Positions 34,361-42,638 of a stretch of DNA of 64,000 nt are shown here, one piece after another. Both the position numbers and the translations under genes were made by a program. A model generated the notes under the pieces. The model was not told where the DNA came from and did no database searches. It worked only from the letters and a program-made list of their open reading frames with translations. The stretch comes from Alphaproteobacteria bacterium (GTDB lineage: Bacteria; Pseudomonadota; Alphaproteobacteria; UBA8366): positions 21,273-85,272 of the forward strand of contig WHUA01000004.1 of NCBI GenBank assembly GCA_009377445.1. Direction: 5' to 3'. Numbering within the stretch: the stretch's first letter is position 1; every line of letters begins with the position of its first letter.

Positions 34361-35257
34361 ATGGCCGAAGCAGCACTCGATCTGAACAGCGCCGTACCGT
34401 ACCAGCGGATCGGCGTCCGCCGCATGGCCGGCGCGCTGGGGGCGGAGATCGAAGGCGTCGACCTGGCGAAGCCGCTCGACGACGCGACCTTTGCCGAGAT
34501 CCACCGCGCCTGGCTGGAAAACCACGTGATCGTCGTCCGCGGTCAGGACATGACCCCGGAGCACCACGTCGCCTTCGCGCAACGCTGGGGCAAGATCCAC
34601 CGCCATCCGTTCAACGCGCCGATGGCCGGCTACCCGGACATCATCGAGATCGTCAAGCGCGAGACCGACACCTACAATCACGGCGGCCGCTGGCACACCG
34701 ACCAGATGTACACGCCGCAGCCGGCCAAGGGCACGATGCTGATCGCGCGCGAAGTGCCGCCCCACGGCGGCGACACGATGTTCTGCAACCTGTATCTCGC
34801 CTACGAGACGCTGTCCGACGGCATGAAGCAGATGCTCTCGGGCGTGAAGGGCGTGGCCAACGGCGACAGCAAGCGGCATGACAGCGGCATGACTCGCTCG
34901 ATGCGCGCCAAGGCCGGCGTCGGGCAACTGCCGCAGATCGACCCGAAGGACATCAAGATCCAGACCATCAGCACGCATCCGATCATCCGCACCCATCCGG
35001 AGACGAAGCGCAAGGTGCTCTATGTCGGCGGCCATATCGAGCGTTTCCACGGCATGACCGACGAGGAGAGCGATCCGCTGAAGGCCTATCTGATTTCGCA
35101 TGCGACACGGCCGGAGTTCACGATGCGGCTGCGCTGGGAAGTCGGCACGCTGACCCTCTGGGACAACCGTTGCTGCCAGCACTACGCGCTGAACGACTAC
35201 ACCGGCTTCCGCCGCCGCATGCACAAGATCACGATCTGCGGCGACACGCCGTATTGA
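34361..35257 (+). CDS. TauD/TfdA dioxygenase, tandem copy 4
   Basis: A 298-residue paralogue, last in the array. His112, Asp114 (GRWHTDQMY) and His274 (CQHYALND) are intact. It differs from the others in lacking the HPYMKG segment (HPFNAPMAGYP instead) and in having a loop with SMRAKAGVGQLPQIDPKDI. Its 3' side runs into a cluster of palindromic repeats. Confidence 0.92.
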   Translation: MAEAALDLNSAVPYQRIGVRRMAGALGAEIEGVDLAKPLDDATFAEIHRAWLENHVIVVRGQDMTPEHHVAFAQRWGKIHRHPFNAPMAGYPDIIEIVKRETDTYNHGGRWHTDQMYTPQPAKGTMLIAREVPPHGGDTMFCNLYLAYETLSDGMKQMLSGVKGVANGDSKRHDSGMTRSMRAKAGVGQLPQIDPKDIKIQTISTHPIIRTHPETKRKVLYVGGHIERFHGMTDEESDPLKAYLISHATRPEFTMRLRWEVGTLTLWDNRCCQHYALNDYTGFRRRMHKITICGDTPY

Positions 35258-35264
35258 GCAATCC

Positions 35265-35635
35265 CCCCACCTAAATCCTCCCCCACAAGGGGGGAGGACT
35301 TCAGAAGTGCGGAATCCTTTTCCCCTCCCCCCTTGCGGGCTACGAGATTCACACATCCGTTAGAACTTGGCCGTACCTAGCATGTGAGCCGCAAGCGATT
35401 GTCATCCAACTCTTTTCCCTCCCCCCTTGCGGGGGAGGGCCAGGGTGGGCGGTGGGCGCACGCCAGACATTCGGGCGCCCCAAAGGCGGCTTATCCCCCA
35501 CCTAAATCCTCCCCCGCAAGGGGGGAGGACTTTGCAGTTTGCTGACTAGCCTCGCTTTTTCCGATCAAGAGCTGAGCGAGGACATGTGTGAATGCCGTAG
35601 CCTTGCGGGGGAGGGTCAGGGTGGGGGGTTATCCG
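35265..35635. repeat. Cluster of family 2 palindromic repeats
   Basis: This 371-bp gap contains at least four C/G-run units (about 35265-35340, 35410-35455, 35488-35532 and 35604-35635), each with CCCCTTGCGGGG or CCGCAAGGGG cores and flanking CCACCTAAATCCTCCCCC tracts. No coding frame is supported in it. It separates the end of the dioxygenase array from a convergent hydrolase gene. Confidence 0.8.
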
Positions 35636-36486
35636 AGCAACTCCGCCAGCACCGCGTTGAACCGCTCCGCCGCCTCGTACTGCATCCAGTGGCCGGCGCC
35701 GGCGATGGTTCGGATATCCGCGTCGGGGTGAAGCGCCCGCACGATCGCGATGCGGTCTTGCGGCGAGCCGCCGGCGAAGGCGTCGCGGCCCGCCCAGATG
35801 CCCTTTGCCGGCACGCGCACTCGCGCCAGCGCACGGGCGGTCGAGGACAGCCGGTCCTCCTCCGTCCAGGCGGACAGGCGGAGCCGGGCGCGCTGCGTAT
35901 TCAGGTCCTGGATGTGAACCGCGAGGTCGTCGACGGCCGCCGGATCGGAGATCATGAGCAGGGCTAGGTTCTGCCGGTGCACCTCGGCGACCTCCGCCGG
36001 CGTCATGCGCGGCCTGAGCTTCGCGAGCGCGCCCGCCCGCGCATCCGCAATGCCAAGTCCGCCCGGCGCGACGACGACGAGCGCCCTCACCCGGTCCTCC
36101 AGCAGCAGCGCGATCTCGCTCGCCAGCCTGCCGCCGTAGGAGAAGCCGGCGAGGAAGACGTCCCCGTCCGGCACGATCTCGGATAGGCCCCGCGCCACCA
36201 CCTCGGCGACCGCGCGCGGCGTAGACGGGTCCGGCGGCATGGCGGACTCGCCGAAGCCGGGCGTATCGGGCGCGAGCACCGTGAAGCGGCGCGACAACGG
36301 GCCGACGTTGCGGACCCAATGCATCCAGCTTCCGAAATTGCCGTGCAGCAGGACGAGCGGCGGCCCCTCGCCCCAGAGCCGCCAGATCATCCGCCCGCCG
36401 CCGCAGGGCGTGGCGATGCGCCGCGCCCCGGCGTCGATGCGGGCGATGATGCCGGGCGGCGGGAGGGCCGCGTCTAGGTCGTGCAT
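35629..36486 (-). CDS. Alpha/beta hydrolase
   Basis: A 285-residue hydrolase. LLHGNFGSWMHWVRN forms the oxyanion region, GFSYGG the nucleophile elbow (Ser about residue 115), GRDAFAGG the acid region and AGAGHWMQYEAAE the catalytic His. The fold resembles carboxylesterases and C-C hydrolases. Its stop lies within a family 2 repeat. A CoA-transferase gene lies 25 bp upstream on the same strand. Confidence 0.85.
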   Translation of the reverse strand: MHDLDAALPPPGIIARIDAGARRIATPCGGGRMIWRLWGEGPPLVLLHGNFGSWMHWVRNVGPLSRRFTVLAPDTPGFGESAMPPDPSTPRAVAEVVARGLSEIVPDGDVFLAGFSYGGRLASEIALLLEDRVRALVVVAPGGLGIADARAGALAKLRPRMTPAEVAEVHRQNLALLMISDPAAVDDLAVHIQDLNTQRARLRLSAWTEEDRLSSTARALARVRVPAKGIWAGRDAFAGGSPQDRIAIVRALHPDADIRTIAGAGHWMQYEAAERFNAVLAELLG

Positions 36487-36511
36487 TGAACCGGTGCGGC
36501 CCCCGCCGAGG

Positions 36512-37705
36512 TCAGATCGCGCCGGACTTGCGCAGCCGGGCGATCTCGCCCGCCTCGATCCCCATCTCCTTCAGGATCGTGTCGCTGTGCTCACCCACGT
36601 CCGGCGTGGCGTAGCGGAAGGTCGCGGGCTGCGGCCGGTCGGACAAATTGACCGGCTGGCGCACGACCTTGAGCTTGCCGAGCCGCGGATGCTTCACCTC
36701 GTGCGCGATGTGGAGATGCTGGACCTGCGGGTCGTCGAACACCTGCTGGATGTTGTTGACCGGGCCGCAGGGCACGCCCGCGTCGTTCAGCAGCTCGATC
36801 CAGTAGTTCGACGGCTTTTGCTTGAGGATGCCGGCGATCTCTTCGTTGAGCTGCACCCGGTTCTTGGAGCGCGCCTCGACGCCGTCGTATTCCGCCTTCG
36901 TCAGCAGGTACTCGCAATCCGCCGCCTTGCAGAAGCGCTCGAACATGGTGCCGGACGCCGCGATGTTGATCAGCCCGTCCGCCGTCTCGAAGCAGCCCAT
37001 CGGCACGTTGAGCGGGTGGTCGTTGCCGGCCTGTTTCGCGATCTCGCCCTTTTGCAGCCAGCGCGACGCCTGGAAATCGAGCATGAAGGTCATGGACTCG
37101 AGCAGCGAGGTGTGGACCCACTGGCCCTTGCCGGTCTTGGTGCGATCGAGCAGCGCCAGCAGGATGCCTTGCGCCAGGAACATGCCGGCGCAGAGGTCGG
37201 TGATCGGAATGCCGACGCGCACCGGGCCCTGGCCGCGAAGGCCGGTGATCGTCATCAGGCCGCCCAGCCCTTGGGCGATCTGGTCGACGCCCGGCCGTTT
37301 GCCGTAGGGGCCGGTCTGGCCGAAGCCCGAGATGCTGCCGTAGACCAGCCGCGGATTGACCTTCTTCACCGACTCGTAGTCGATGCCGAGGCGGTGCTTC
37401 ACCTCGGAGCGGAAATTCTCGGTGATCACGTCCGCCTTGGCCGCCAGCTTCATGAACAGCGCGTGGCCGTCCTTGTTCTTCATGTCGATGGTCAGGCTGC
37501 GCTTGTTGCGGTGCAGGTTCTGGAAGTCGAACCCGTCGCGCTGCCCGGTCAGCGCCACCCGGTTCTTGCCCGAGGTGGACGGCGGCTCGACATAGATCAC
37601 GTTGGCGCCCCAGTCGGCGAGCACGCGCGCCGCCGTCGGCCCGGCGCGGGCCTGGGTCAGGTCGAGCACGGTGTAGCCTTCGAGCGGCAGCTTTTGATCG
37701 GACAC
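36512..37705 (-). CDS. Class III CoA-transferase (CaiB/BaiF family)
   Basis: A 397-residue CoA-transferase with a GTG start. GYTVLDLTQARAGPTAARVLADWGANVIYVEPP is the Rossmann-like N-terminus and Asp170 in GIPITDLCAG is the catalytic residue. The frame is open upstream, but similarity begins near the GTG. It is probably cotranscribed with the downstream hydrolase gene. The acid substrate is unknown. Confidence 0.9.
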   Translation of the reverse strand: MSDQKLPLEGYTVLDLTQARAGPTAARVLADWGANVIYVEPPSTSGKNRVALTGQRDGFDFQNLHRNKRSLTIDMKNKDGHALFMKLAAKADVITENFRSEVKHRLGIDYESVKKVNPRLVYGSISGFGQTGPYGKRPGVDQIAQGLGGLMTITGLRGQGPVRVGIPITDLCAGMFLAQGILLALLDRTKTGKGQWVHTSLLESMTFMLDFQASRWLQKGEIAKQAGNDHPLNVPMGCFETADGLINIAASGTMFERFCKAADCEYLLTKAEYDGVEARSKNRVQLNEEIAGILKQKPSNYWIELLNDAGVPCGPVNNIQQVFDDPQVQHLHIAHEVKHPRLGKLKVVRQPVNLSDRPQPATFRYATPDVGEHSDTILKEMGIEAGEIARLRKSGAI

Positions 37706-37845
37706 GGGCCGTCTCCTCAGTTTGGGAAAATCCCGGCATGCAGGGAAGGCCCGGACGGGCCTGTTGCGCCAATTCTCGCAGGGTTGCCCGGTCGAGCGCA
37801 AGGCGTCTCGGACCGGGTGGCAATAGCCCGTAACTTATTATAACA

Positions 37846-37960
37846 CCGTCATTCCCCGGCTTGTCCGGGGAATCCATAGCTCGGTGCCGATGATCGGTCA
37901 GGCGTAAGACAGCGGGCACCCGTCGCATGGATGCCGCGCATGAAGCGCGGCATGACGATC
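37846..37960. repeat. Dispersed inverted-repeat element, family 3
   Basis: Facing hairpins CGTCATTCCCCGGCTTGTCC...(about 37848) and GCATGGATGCCGCGCATGAA...CATGACG (to 37960). Related pairs occur at 41543-41634 and 45136-45224. The elements resemble small non-coding mobile repeats common in alphaproteobacteria. Confidence 0.7.
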
Positions 37961-37975
37961 AATGGGTGAATGTCC

Positions 37976-39052
37976 TCACCCCACGTCGAGCGGCGCGCTC
38001 AACGCCACACCCGGCATGTGCATCCCGCGCGGCCGCCCATCGTCGGCGGAAGAGCCGAAGCGCTCGTAATAGGACGGCGGCAGCGGCCAGCCGTTCGGCA
38101 GGTTGAGCCAGAGCCGGAGCAGATGCCGCCGCCGCGGCGGCTCCGGCCAGTCCTCGAAATCGGTGCGGGAGTGGAAGGTGGTGAGATTGTTGATCCACTG
38201 GATGTCGCCCGCCCGGAAATCCATGTCGAGGCGGAGCGCGTCGCTCTCGGCCAGCGCCTCCAGCAGGTCCATCGCCTCGACCAGCGCCGGCGTCACCGGC
38301 GGCACGCCCGGATGGCGCGGCGCGGACTCGATGAAGCGGCGGACGAAGGTCACGGTCATGTGGCCCGCGTGATGGCAGAAGACCGGCGCCTCGTAGGTCG
38401 GCCCTTTCCCTTCGATGGTCTCGCCGCGCCGGTCGCGGTGGATCGGCGCCGCCAGCGCGCGCAGGAGATCCGGCCGCCGCGCCAGCATCGCGTTGTGCAC
38501 CGCGCTCGCGCTCGTCACGCTGCTCTCCCCGCCCGACTTGGAAGGATGCAGGCAGAGCAGCCCGACCAGGTCCGCGCCGACGTCGGTGTGGAACGGCAGC
38601 CGCGCGTGCGACTGATAGCCCGTGCGCGCCGTCAGGCTGTGAAAGTCGCCGCCGATGTCCTTCACATGCCCCAGCATGTGACCCTGCGGGTTCTGCGACA
38701 CCGCGTCGCCGAGATGCGCCCCGAGCCCCCAATAGGCGATGGCGATGTCCTCCCGCGACCACCGCCCCACCGGCAGCCCCCGCATCAGGCTGATGCCGCA
38801 GCCGTCGACGAGATCGTTGCGAATGCGGGCCAAGGCCGGCGCGAGTGTGGGCACCGGGAAGTCCGCCTGCCTAGTGTCGAGGATGGAAAGTCTGCGCTGC
38901 TTTACGGCGGCAATGGCCGCCTCGATCTCGGCGATCTCGGCGGGCGCAAAGTCGTGAATCCAGTCCGTGCGCTTCGCCATCTCCGGCGCGGTCCAGGCGT
39001 AGGGGCCGACGATGGGCTCGAAGGGTCCTGTGGAGCCGGTCGAACTCTTCAT
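37976..39052 (-). CDS. TauD/TfdA family dioxygenase (long, divergent member)
   Basis: A 358-residue protein with the clavaminate-synthase-like fold. HxD lies in ARLPFHTDVGADLVGLL, the distal His probably in TTFHSRTDFEDW, and the Arg region in RRRHLLRLWLNLPNG. It is about 60 residues longer than the tandem copies, with its own N-terminal helical extension (APAEIAEIEAAIAAVKQRR). The substrate is unknown. It is flanked by family 3 and family 1 repeats. Confidence 0.85.
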   Translation of the reverse strand: MKSSTGSTGPFEPIVGPYAWTAPEMAKRTDWIHDFAPAEIAEIEAAIAAVKQRRLSILDTRQADFPVPTLAPALARIRNDLVDGCGISLMRGLPVGRWSREDIAIAYWGLGAHLGDAVSQNPQGHMLGHVKDIGGDFHSLTARTGYQSHARLPFHTDVGADLVGLLCLHPSKSGGESSVTSASAVHNAMLARRPDLLRALAAPIHRDRRGETIEGKGPTYEAPVFCHHAGHMTVTFVRRFIESAPRHPGVPPVTPALVEAMDLLEALAESDALRLDMDFRAGDIQWINNLTTFHSRTDFEDWPEPPRRRHLLRLWLNLPNGWPLPPSYYERFGSSADDGRPRGMHMPGVALSAPLDVG

Positions 39053-39091
39053 TTGCGTTTCACCCTCCGTAGCGGCACGGCAATCCTAGCG

Positions 39092-39169
39092 CCCTCATGT
39101 TGAGCTTGTCGAAACATGAGTTGGCACGACTGCCGGCGCGCCTCATCCTTCGACGGGCTCAGGATGAGG
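39092..39169. repeat. Dispersed palindromic repeat, family 1 (paired copies)
   Basis: Units at 39092-39120 (CCTCATGTTGAGCTTGTCG...) and 39141-39169 (CCTCATCCTTCGACGGGCTC...) face each other between the long dioxygenase gene and the flavin oxidoreductase gene. The arrangement matches the merR-proximal copy. Confidence 0.85.
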
Positions 39170-39247
39170 TCAACCTCAGGGTCAGCCCCATTTGAACCCG
39201 GTCCTCTTCGCCGTTAAGCTCCCCGGATCACAACCGGAGGCGGAGCC

Positions 39248-40336
39248 TTGGATTTCGGCATTTTCAACGTCATGCAGCAGCGCCATCGCTCCAAGCCGTC
39301 GCTGCAGATCCTCAAAGAGGCGGTGGAGCAGACGCGGGTGGCGGAGCAGCTCGGCTTCAGCACCAACTGGTATGCGGAGCATCACTTCTCCAACTACAGC
39401 CTCTGCCCCTCGCCGCTGATGATGGCGGCGCATTGCGCCGGGATGACGACGAAAATCCGCCTCGGCACGGCGGTCGTAGTGGCGCCGCTCTATGCGCCGG
39501 CCCGCCTCCTCGCCGAGATCGCCATGGTCGACGAGATGTCGAACGGGCGGCTCGAGCTCGGCATCGGGTCGGGCTACCAAGCCTACGAGTTCGACCGCTT
39601 CGGCGCCGACCTTGCCAACAGCAAGGAGCGAACGATGGAGATCGTCGACCTCATCGAGCGCGGCCTGACCGAGGACGTGTTCAGCTACGACGGCAAATTC
39701 TACAAGCAACCGGAGACGGCGATCAGCATCCGCCCGGTGCAGAAGCCGCACCCGCCGATCTGGTTCGCGAGCAACGATCCGGCCTTCATCCGCCGCGCGG
39801 TCGCCCGCGGCTACACGATCTTCACCTCGGGCATCCTCGGCAGCAACAACCGGTTGGCGCGAACCCGCGAGTTCATGGACGGGGTGGTGACGGAGGCCGG
39901 GCACGACCCGGCGAAGCTCCGCGTCGCGGTGCTGCGCTTCGCCTTCGTCACCGACGACAAGAAGGAGGCGGCGCACTACACCGACTGCGCGCGCTACCAG
40001 CAGCGCCTTGCGGTCAGCCTCAAGAGCCGCAAGGAAACGGTGGTGGACAACTACATGATCGAAGAGAAGGCCTATGACGAGGAGCTGCCCTGGGAGGTGA
40101 TCGAGCGCAACCTGCCGGTCGGCGACGTGGAGACCTGCGCGTCCCGCATGGCCGACATCATCCGCCGCGTCAGGCCGGTGCATATCGCGATCCAGCCGCA
40201 GCTCGGCGACATCGAGCACAGAGCGTCGCTGAAATCGATGGAGCGCTGGGCCGGCGAGGTCATCCCGGCGATCGAGAAGGAGCTCGGCCGGCCGCTCGCA
40301 GAGGTCAACCGTCCCGCCGTCGCGGCGGCGGAGTAG
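39248..40336 (+). CDS. LLM class flavin-dependent oxidoreductase
   Basis: A 362-residue luciferase-like monooxygenase. It begins at TTG (MDFGIFNVMQQRH) with the TIM-barrel core NWYAEHHFSNYSLCPSPL, RLGTAVVVAPLYAPARLLAEIAMVDEMSNGRLELGIGSGY typical of FMN- or F420-using members. It may cleave a C-S, C-N or C-C bond of an organic acid. A CoA-transferase gene follows after 4 bp, so the two are cotranscribed. Confidence 0.88.
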   Translation: MDFGIFNVMQQRHRSKPSLQILKEAVEQTRVAEQLGFSTNWYAEHHFSNYSLCPSPLMMAAHCAGMTTKIRLGTAVVVAPLYAPARLLAEIAMVDEMSNGRLELGIGSGYQAYEFDRFGADLANSKERTMEIVDLIERGLTEDVFSYDGKFYKQPETAISIRPVQKPHPPIWFASNDPAFIRRAVARGYTIFTSGILGSNNRLARTREFMDGVVTEAGHDPAKLRVAVLRFAFVTDDKKEAAHYTDCARYQQRLAVSLKSRKETVVDNYMIEEKAYDEELPWEVIERNLPVGDVETCASRMADIIRRVRPVHIAIQPQLGDIEHRASLKSMERWAGEVIPAIEKELGRPLAEVNRPAVAAAE

Positions 40337-40340
40337 CGGC

Positions 40341-41525
40341 ATGGGCGCACTCGACGGAATACGCGTGCTCGACGCGAGCCAGGTGCTCGCCGGCCCGTTC
40401 AGCGCGCAGCTCATGGCCGACAGCGGCGCGGACGTGATTCGCGTCGAATCGACCGAAGGCGATCTCTGCCGCGGCTTCCCACCCGAGCGCGGCGGCCAGA
40501 GCACGACCTTCCTCACGGTCAACCGCGGCAAGCGCGGCATCGCGCTGAACCTGAAGACGCCGGAAGCGCGCGCCGTGCTGCACAGACTGGCATCCCGCGC
40601 CGACATCATGATTCAGAGCTTCCTGCCGGCCCGCGCCAAGGGTTTCGGCCTCGATTACGAGACGATCCGCGCGGTCAACGCCGGCATCGTCCACGTCACG
40701 ATCTCCGGCTACGGCAGCGAAGGCCCGCTCAAGGACAAGGCCGGGCTCGACATGATGGTCAGCGCGTTCACCGGCCTCATGTCGATGACCGGCGACCCGG
40801 ACCGGCCGCCGGTGCGCCTGGGCTCGCCCGTGATCGACATGAGCACCGGCATGATCGCCTACGGCGCGGCGATGACGGCGCTGGTCGCGCGCATGGGCGG
40901 CAAGGGCGGGCAGGCAGTGAACGTGTCGCTGATGGAGACCGCGCTCAACCTGCTCGCCTTCAACGCCACCAACTGGCTGACCGAGGGCCAGATCGGCCAG
41001 CGCGAGGGCTCGGGCTTCCTCCGCCTCGCCCCCTACGAAGCGCTGCAATGCGCCGACGGCCACATCCTGATCGGCGCGGCCAGCGACAGCGCCTGGCGGC
41101 GCGTCTGCGCGGCGCTGGAAGCGCCCGGGCTGGCCGAGGAGCCGCGCTTCCGCTCCAACGCCGACCGGGTCGGGAACCGTCCCGCGATGCGCGCGGAAAT
41201 CGAGGCGATCCTGAAGAAGCGTCCGGCCGCGGAATGGATCGCCCGCTTCGACGCCGCCGGCGCGGTCGCCGCGCCGATCCACACCGTGGACGAGGTGTTC
41301 GCGCAGGAGCAGGTGACGGCCAACCGCATGATCGTCGAGCGCCGGGACAGGGACGGCAGCACGCTCCGCACCGTCGGCACGCCGTTCAAGCTTTCCGGCA
41401 CGCCGCCCGAGCCCGGCGCGGCGGCGCCGCATCTCGGTGAGCACACCGACGCGATCTTGCGAGATGAGCTCGAAATGTCGGCGTCGGAGATTGCAACGTT
41501 GCGGGAAAAGGGCGCCATACGATAG
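40341..41525 (+). CDS. Class III CoA-transferase (CaiB/BaiF family)
   Basis: A 394-residue CoA-transferase, third in the window. GIRVLDASQVLAGPFSAQLMADSGADVIRVE and NRGKRGIALNLKTPEAR are family motifs; Asp166 in GSPVIDMSTG is catalytic. Only 4 bp separate it from the flavin oxidoreductase gene, implying that the oxidised product or its precursor is handled as a CoA ester. Confidence 0.9.
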   Translation: MGALDGIRVLDASQVLAGPFSAQLMADSGADVIRVESTEGDLCRGFPPERGGQSTTFLTVNRGKRGIALNLKTPEARAVLHRLASRADIMIQSFLPARAKGFGLDYETIRAVNAGIVHVTISGYGSEGPLKDKAGLDMMVSAFTGLMSMTGDPDRPPVRLGSPVIDMSTGMIAYGAAMTALVARMGGKGGQAVNVSLMETALNLLAFNATNWLTEGQIGQREGSGFLRLAPYEALQCADGHILIGAASDSAWRRVCAALEAPGLAEEPRFRSNADRVGNRPAMRAEIEAILKKRPAAEWIARFDAAGAVAAPIHTVDEVFAQEQVTANRMIVERRDRDGSTLRTVGTPFKLSGTPPEPGAAAPHLGEHTDAILRDELEMSASEIATLREKGAIR

Positions 41526-41542
41526 GCGGCCGGGGTGCCGTT

Positions 41543-41634
41543 CCGTGGATGCGCCGATCAAGTCGGCGCATGGCGGTTTTATTTTGAAACCAATATTTCA
41601 CCGTCACTCCCCGGCTTGATCGGCAAGTCTGCGG
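41543..41634. repeat. Dispersed inverted-repeat element, family 3
   Basis: Ends read GTGGATGCGCCGATCAAGTC and GGCTTGATCGGCAAGTCTGC, with an AT-rich centre. It is the same design as the 45136 element, of about 90 bp. Confidence 0.75.
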
Positions 41635-41774
41635 CACCCCCAAAAAAATCCCCATTGCACGGCGCCTCGCGCAGGACTAGAGTCCCACCGTCGGGGTAAA
41701 CGCGATCTCCCGGCAGCTCCAAGGCACATCGTCGCCCAAGCATCGCCGAGTTTCCCACACAGGGAGCTTGGGCA

Positions 41775-42638
41775 ATGGGCGACTCATCGATACCGCTTTC
41801 CCACACCGCGATTTCCCCGGACGCGCTGATCCAATCCGTCGGCACGCCCGGCTTTCCCATCGTCTTCGACGTGCGGCGGCGCGAAGCCTACGACGCCGAC
41901 GCCACCGTGCTTCCCACCGCCATGTGGCGCGACCACCGCGCCGCGCGCGATTGGGGCAAGCAGCTCGATCCGAACGGACGCATCGTCGTCTACTGCGTTC
42001 ATGGCCATCAGGTGAGCCAGGCCGCGGCGGCGCTGCTCCGTTCGCTCGGCCTCGACGCCCGCTTCCTTGCCGGCGGCATCGAGGGCTACCGCGCGGCAGG
42101 CGGCCTTACGATCCGCAAATCGGGGCAGCCGAACCGCTCGGAGGGGAAACCCAGCCAGTGGGTGACGCGCGAGCGGCCGAAGATCGACCGCATCGCATGC
42201 CCCTGGTTCATCCGGCGTTTCATCGACCGCGATGCGCTGATCCACTACGTGCCGAAGGACTGGGTCGCGGCGACGGCGGCGGAGATCGGCGCAATCCCCT
42301 TCGATATCCCCGATGTCGATTTCTCCCATGTCGGCGAGGCGTGCAGCTTCGACGCCTTCCTCGACCGCTTCGGCGTCGCCGATCCGGCGATGCAGCGGCT
42401 GGCGGATATCGTGCGCGGCGCCGATACGGCGCGGCTGGACCTCGCGCCGCAGGCGTCGGGACTGCTCGCCATGTCGCTCGGGCTGTCGGCGATCCACGAC
42501 GACGACCGTGACATGCTGGCGCGCGGCCTCACGCTCTACGACGCGCTGTACGGCTGGTGCCGCTTCGCCGCCGAAGAAACGCACAACTGGCCGGTCCGGC
42601 AGCAGGGCGCCGGCGCCGCGGCGGAGCACCGGGCATGA
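41775..42638 (+). CDS. Rhodanese-ChrB fusion, chromate resistance protein
   Basis: A 287-residue two-domain protein. Residues about 13-115 form a rhodanese domain (IVFDVRRREAYD; loop VVYCVHGHQVS with Cys74). Residues from about 134 match the ChrB C-terminal domain (KIDRIACPWFIRRFIDRDALIHYV). In known systems ChrB senses chromate or supports resistance. Its stop overlaps the chrA start in ATGA, tying it to export. The rhodanese part could act in thiol-dependent handling of Cr; that is inference. Confidence 0.88.
   Translation: MGDSSIPLSHTAISPDALIQSVGTPGFPIVFDVRRREAYDADATVLPTAMWRDHRAARDWGKQLDPNGRIVVYCVHGHQVSQAAAALLRSLGLDARFLAGGIEGYRAAGGLTIRKSGQPNRSEGKPSQWVTRERPKIDRIACPWFIRRFIDRDALIHYVPKDWVAATAAEIGAIPFDIPDVDFSHVGEACSFDAFLDRFGVADPAMQRLADIVRGADTARLDLAPQASGLLAMSLGLSAIHDDDRDMLARGLTLYDALYGWCRFAAEETHNWPVRQQGAGAAAEHRA

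Noticed and set aside
35265..35635. CRISPR-like array.
   Set aside because: The repeats are palindromic, alternate in orientation and are unevenly spaced, with no cas genes. They fit dispersed intergenic repeats.
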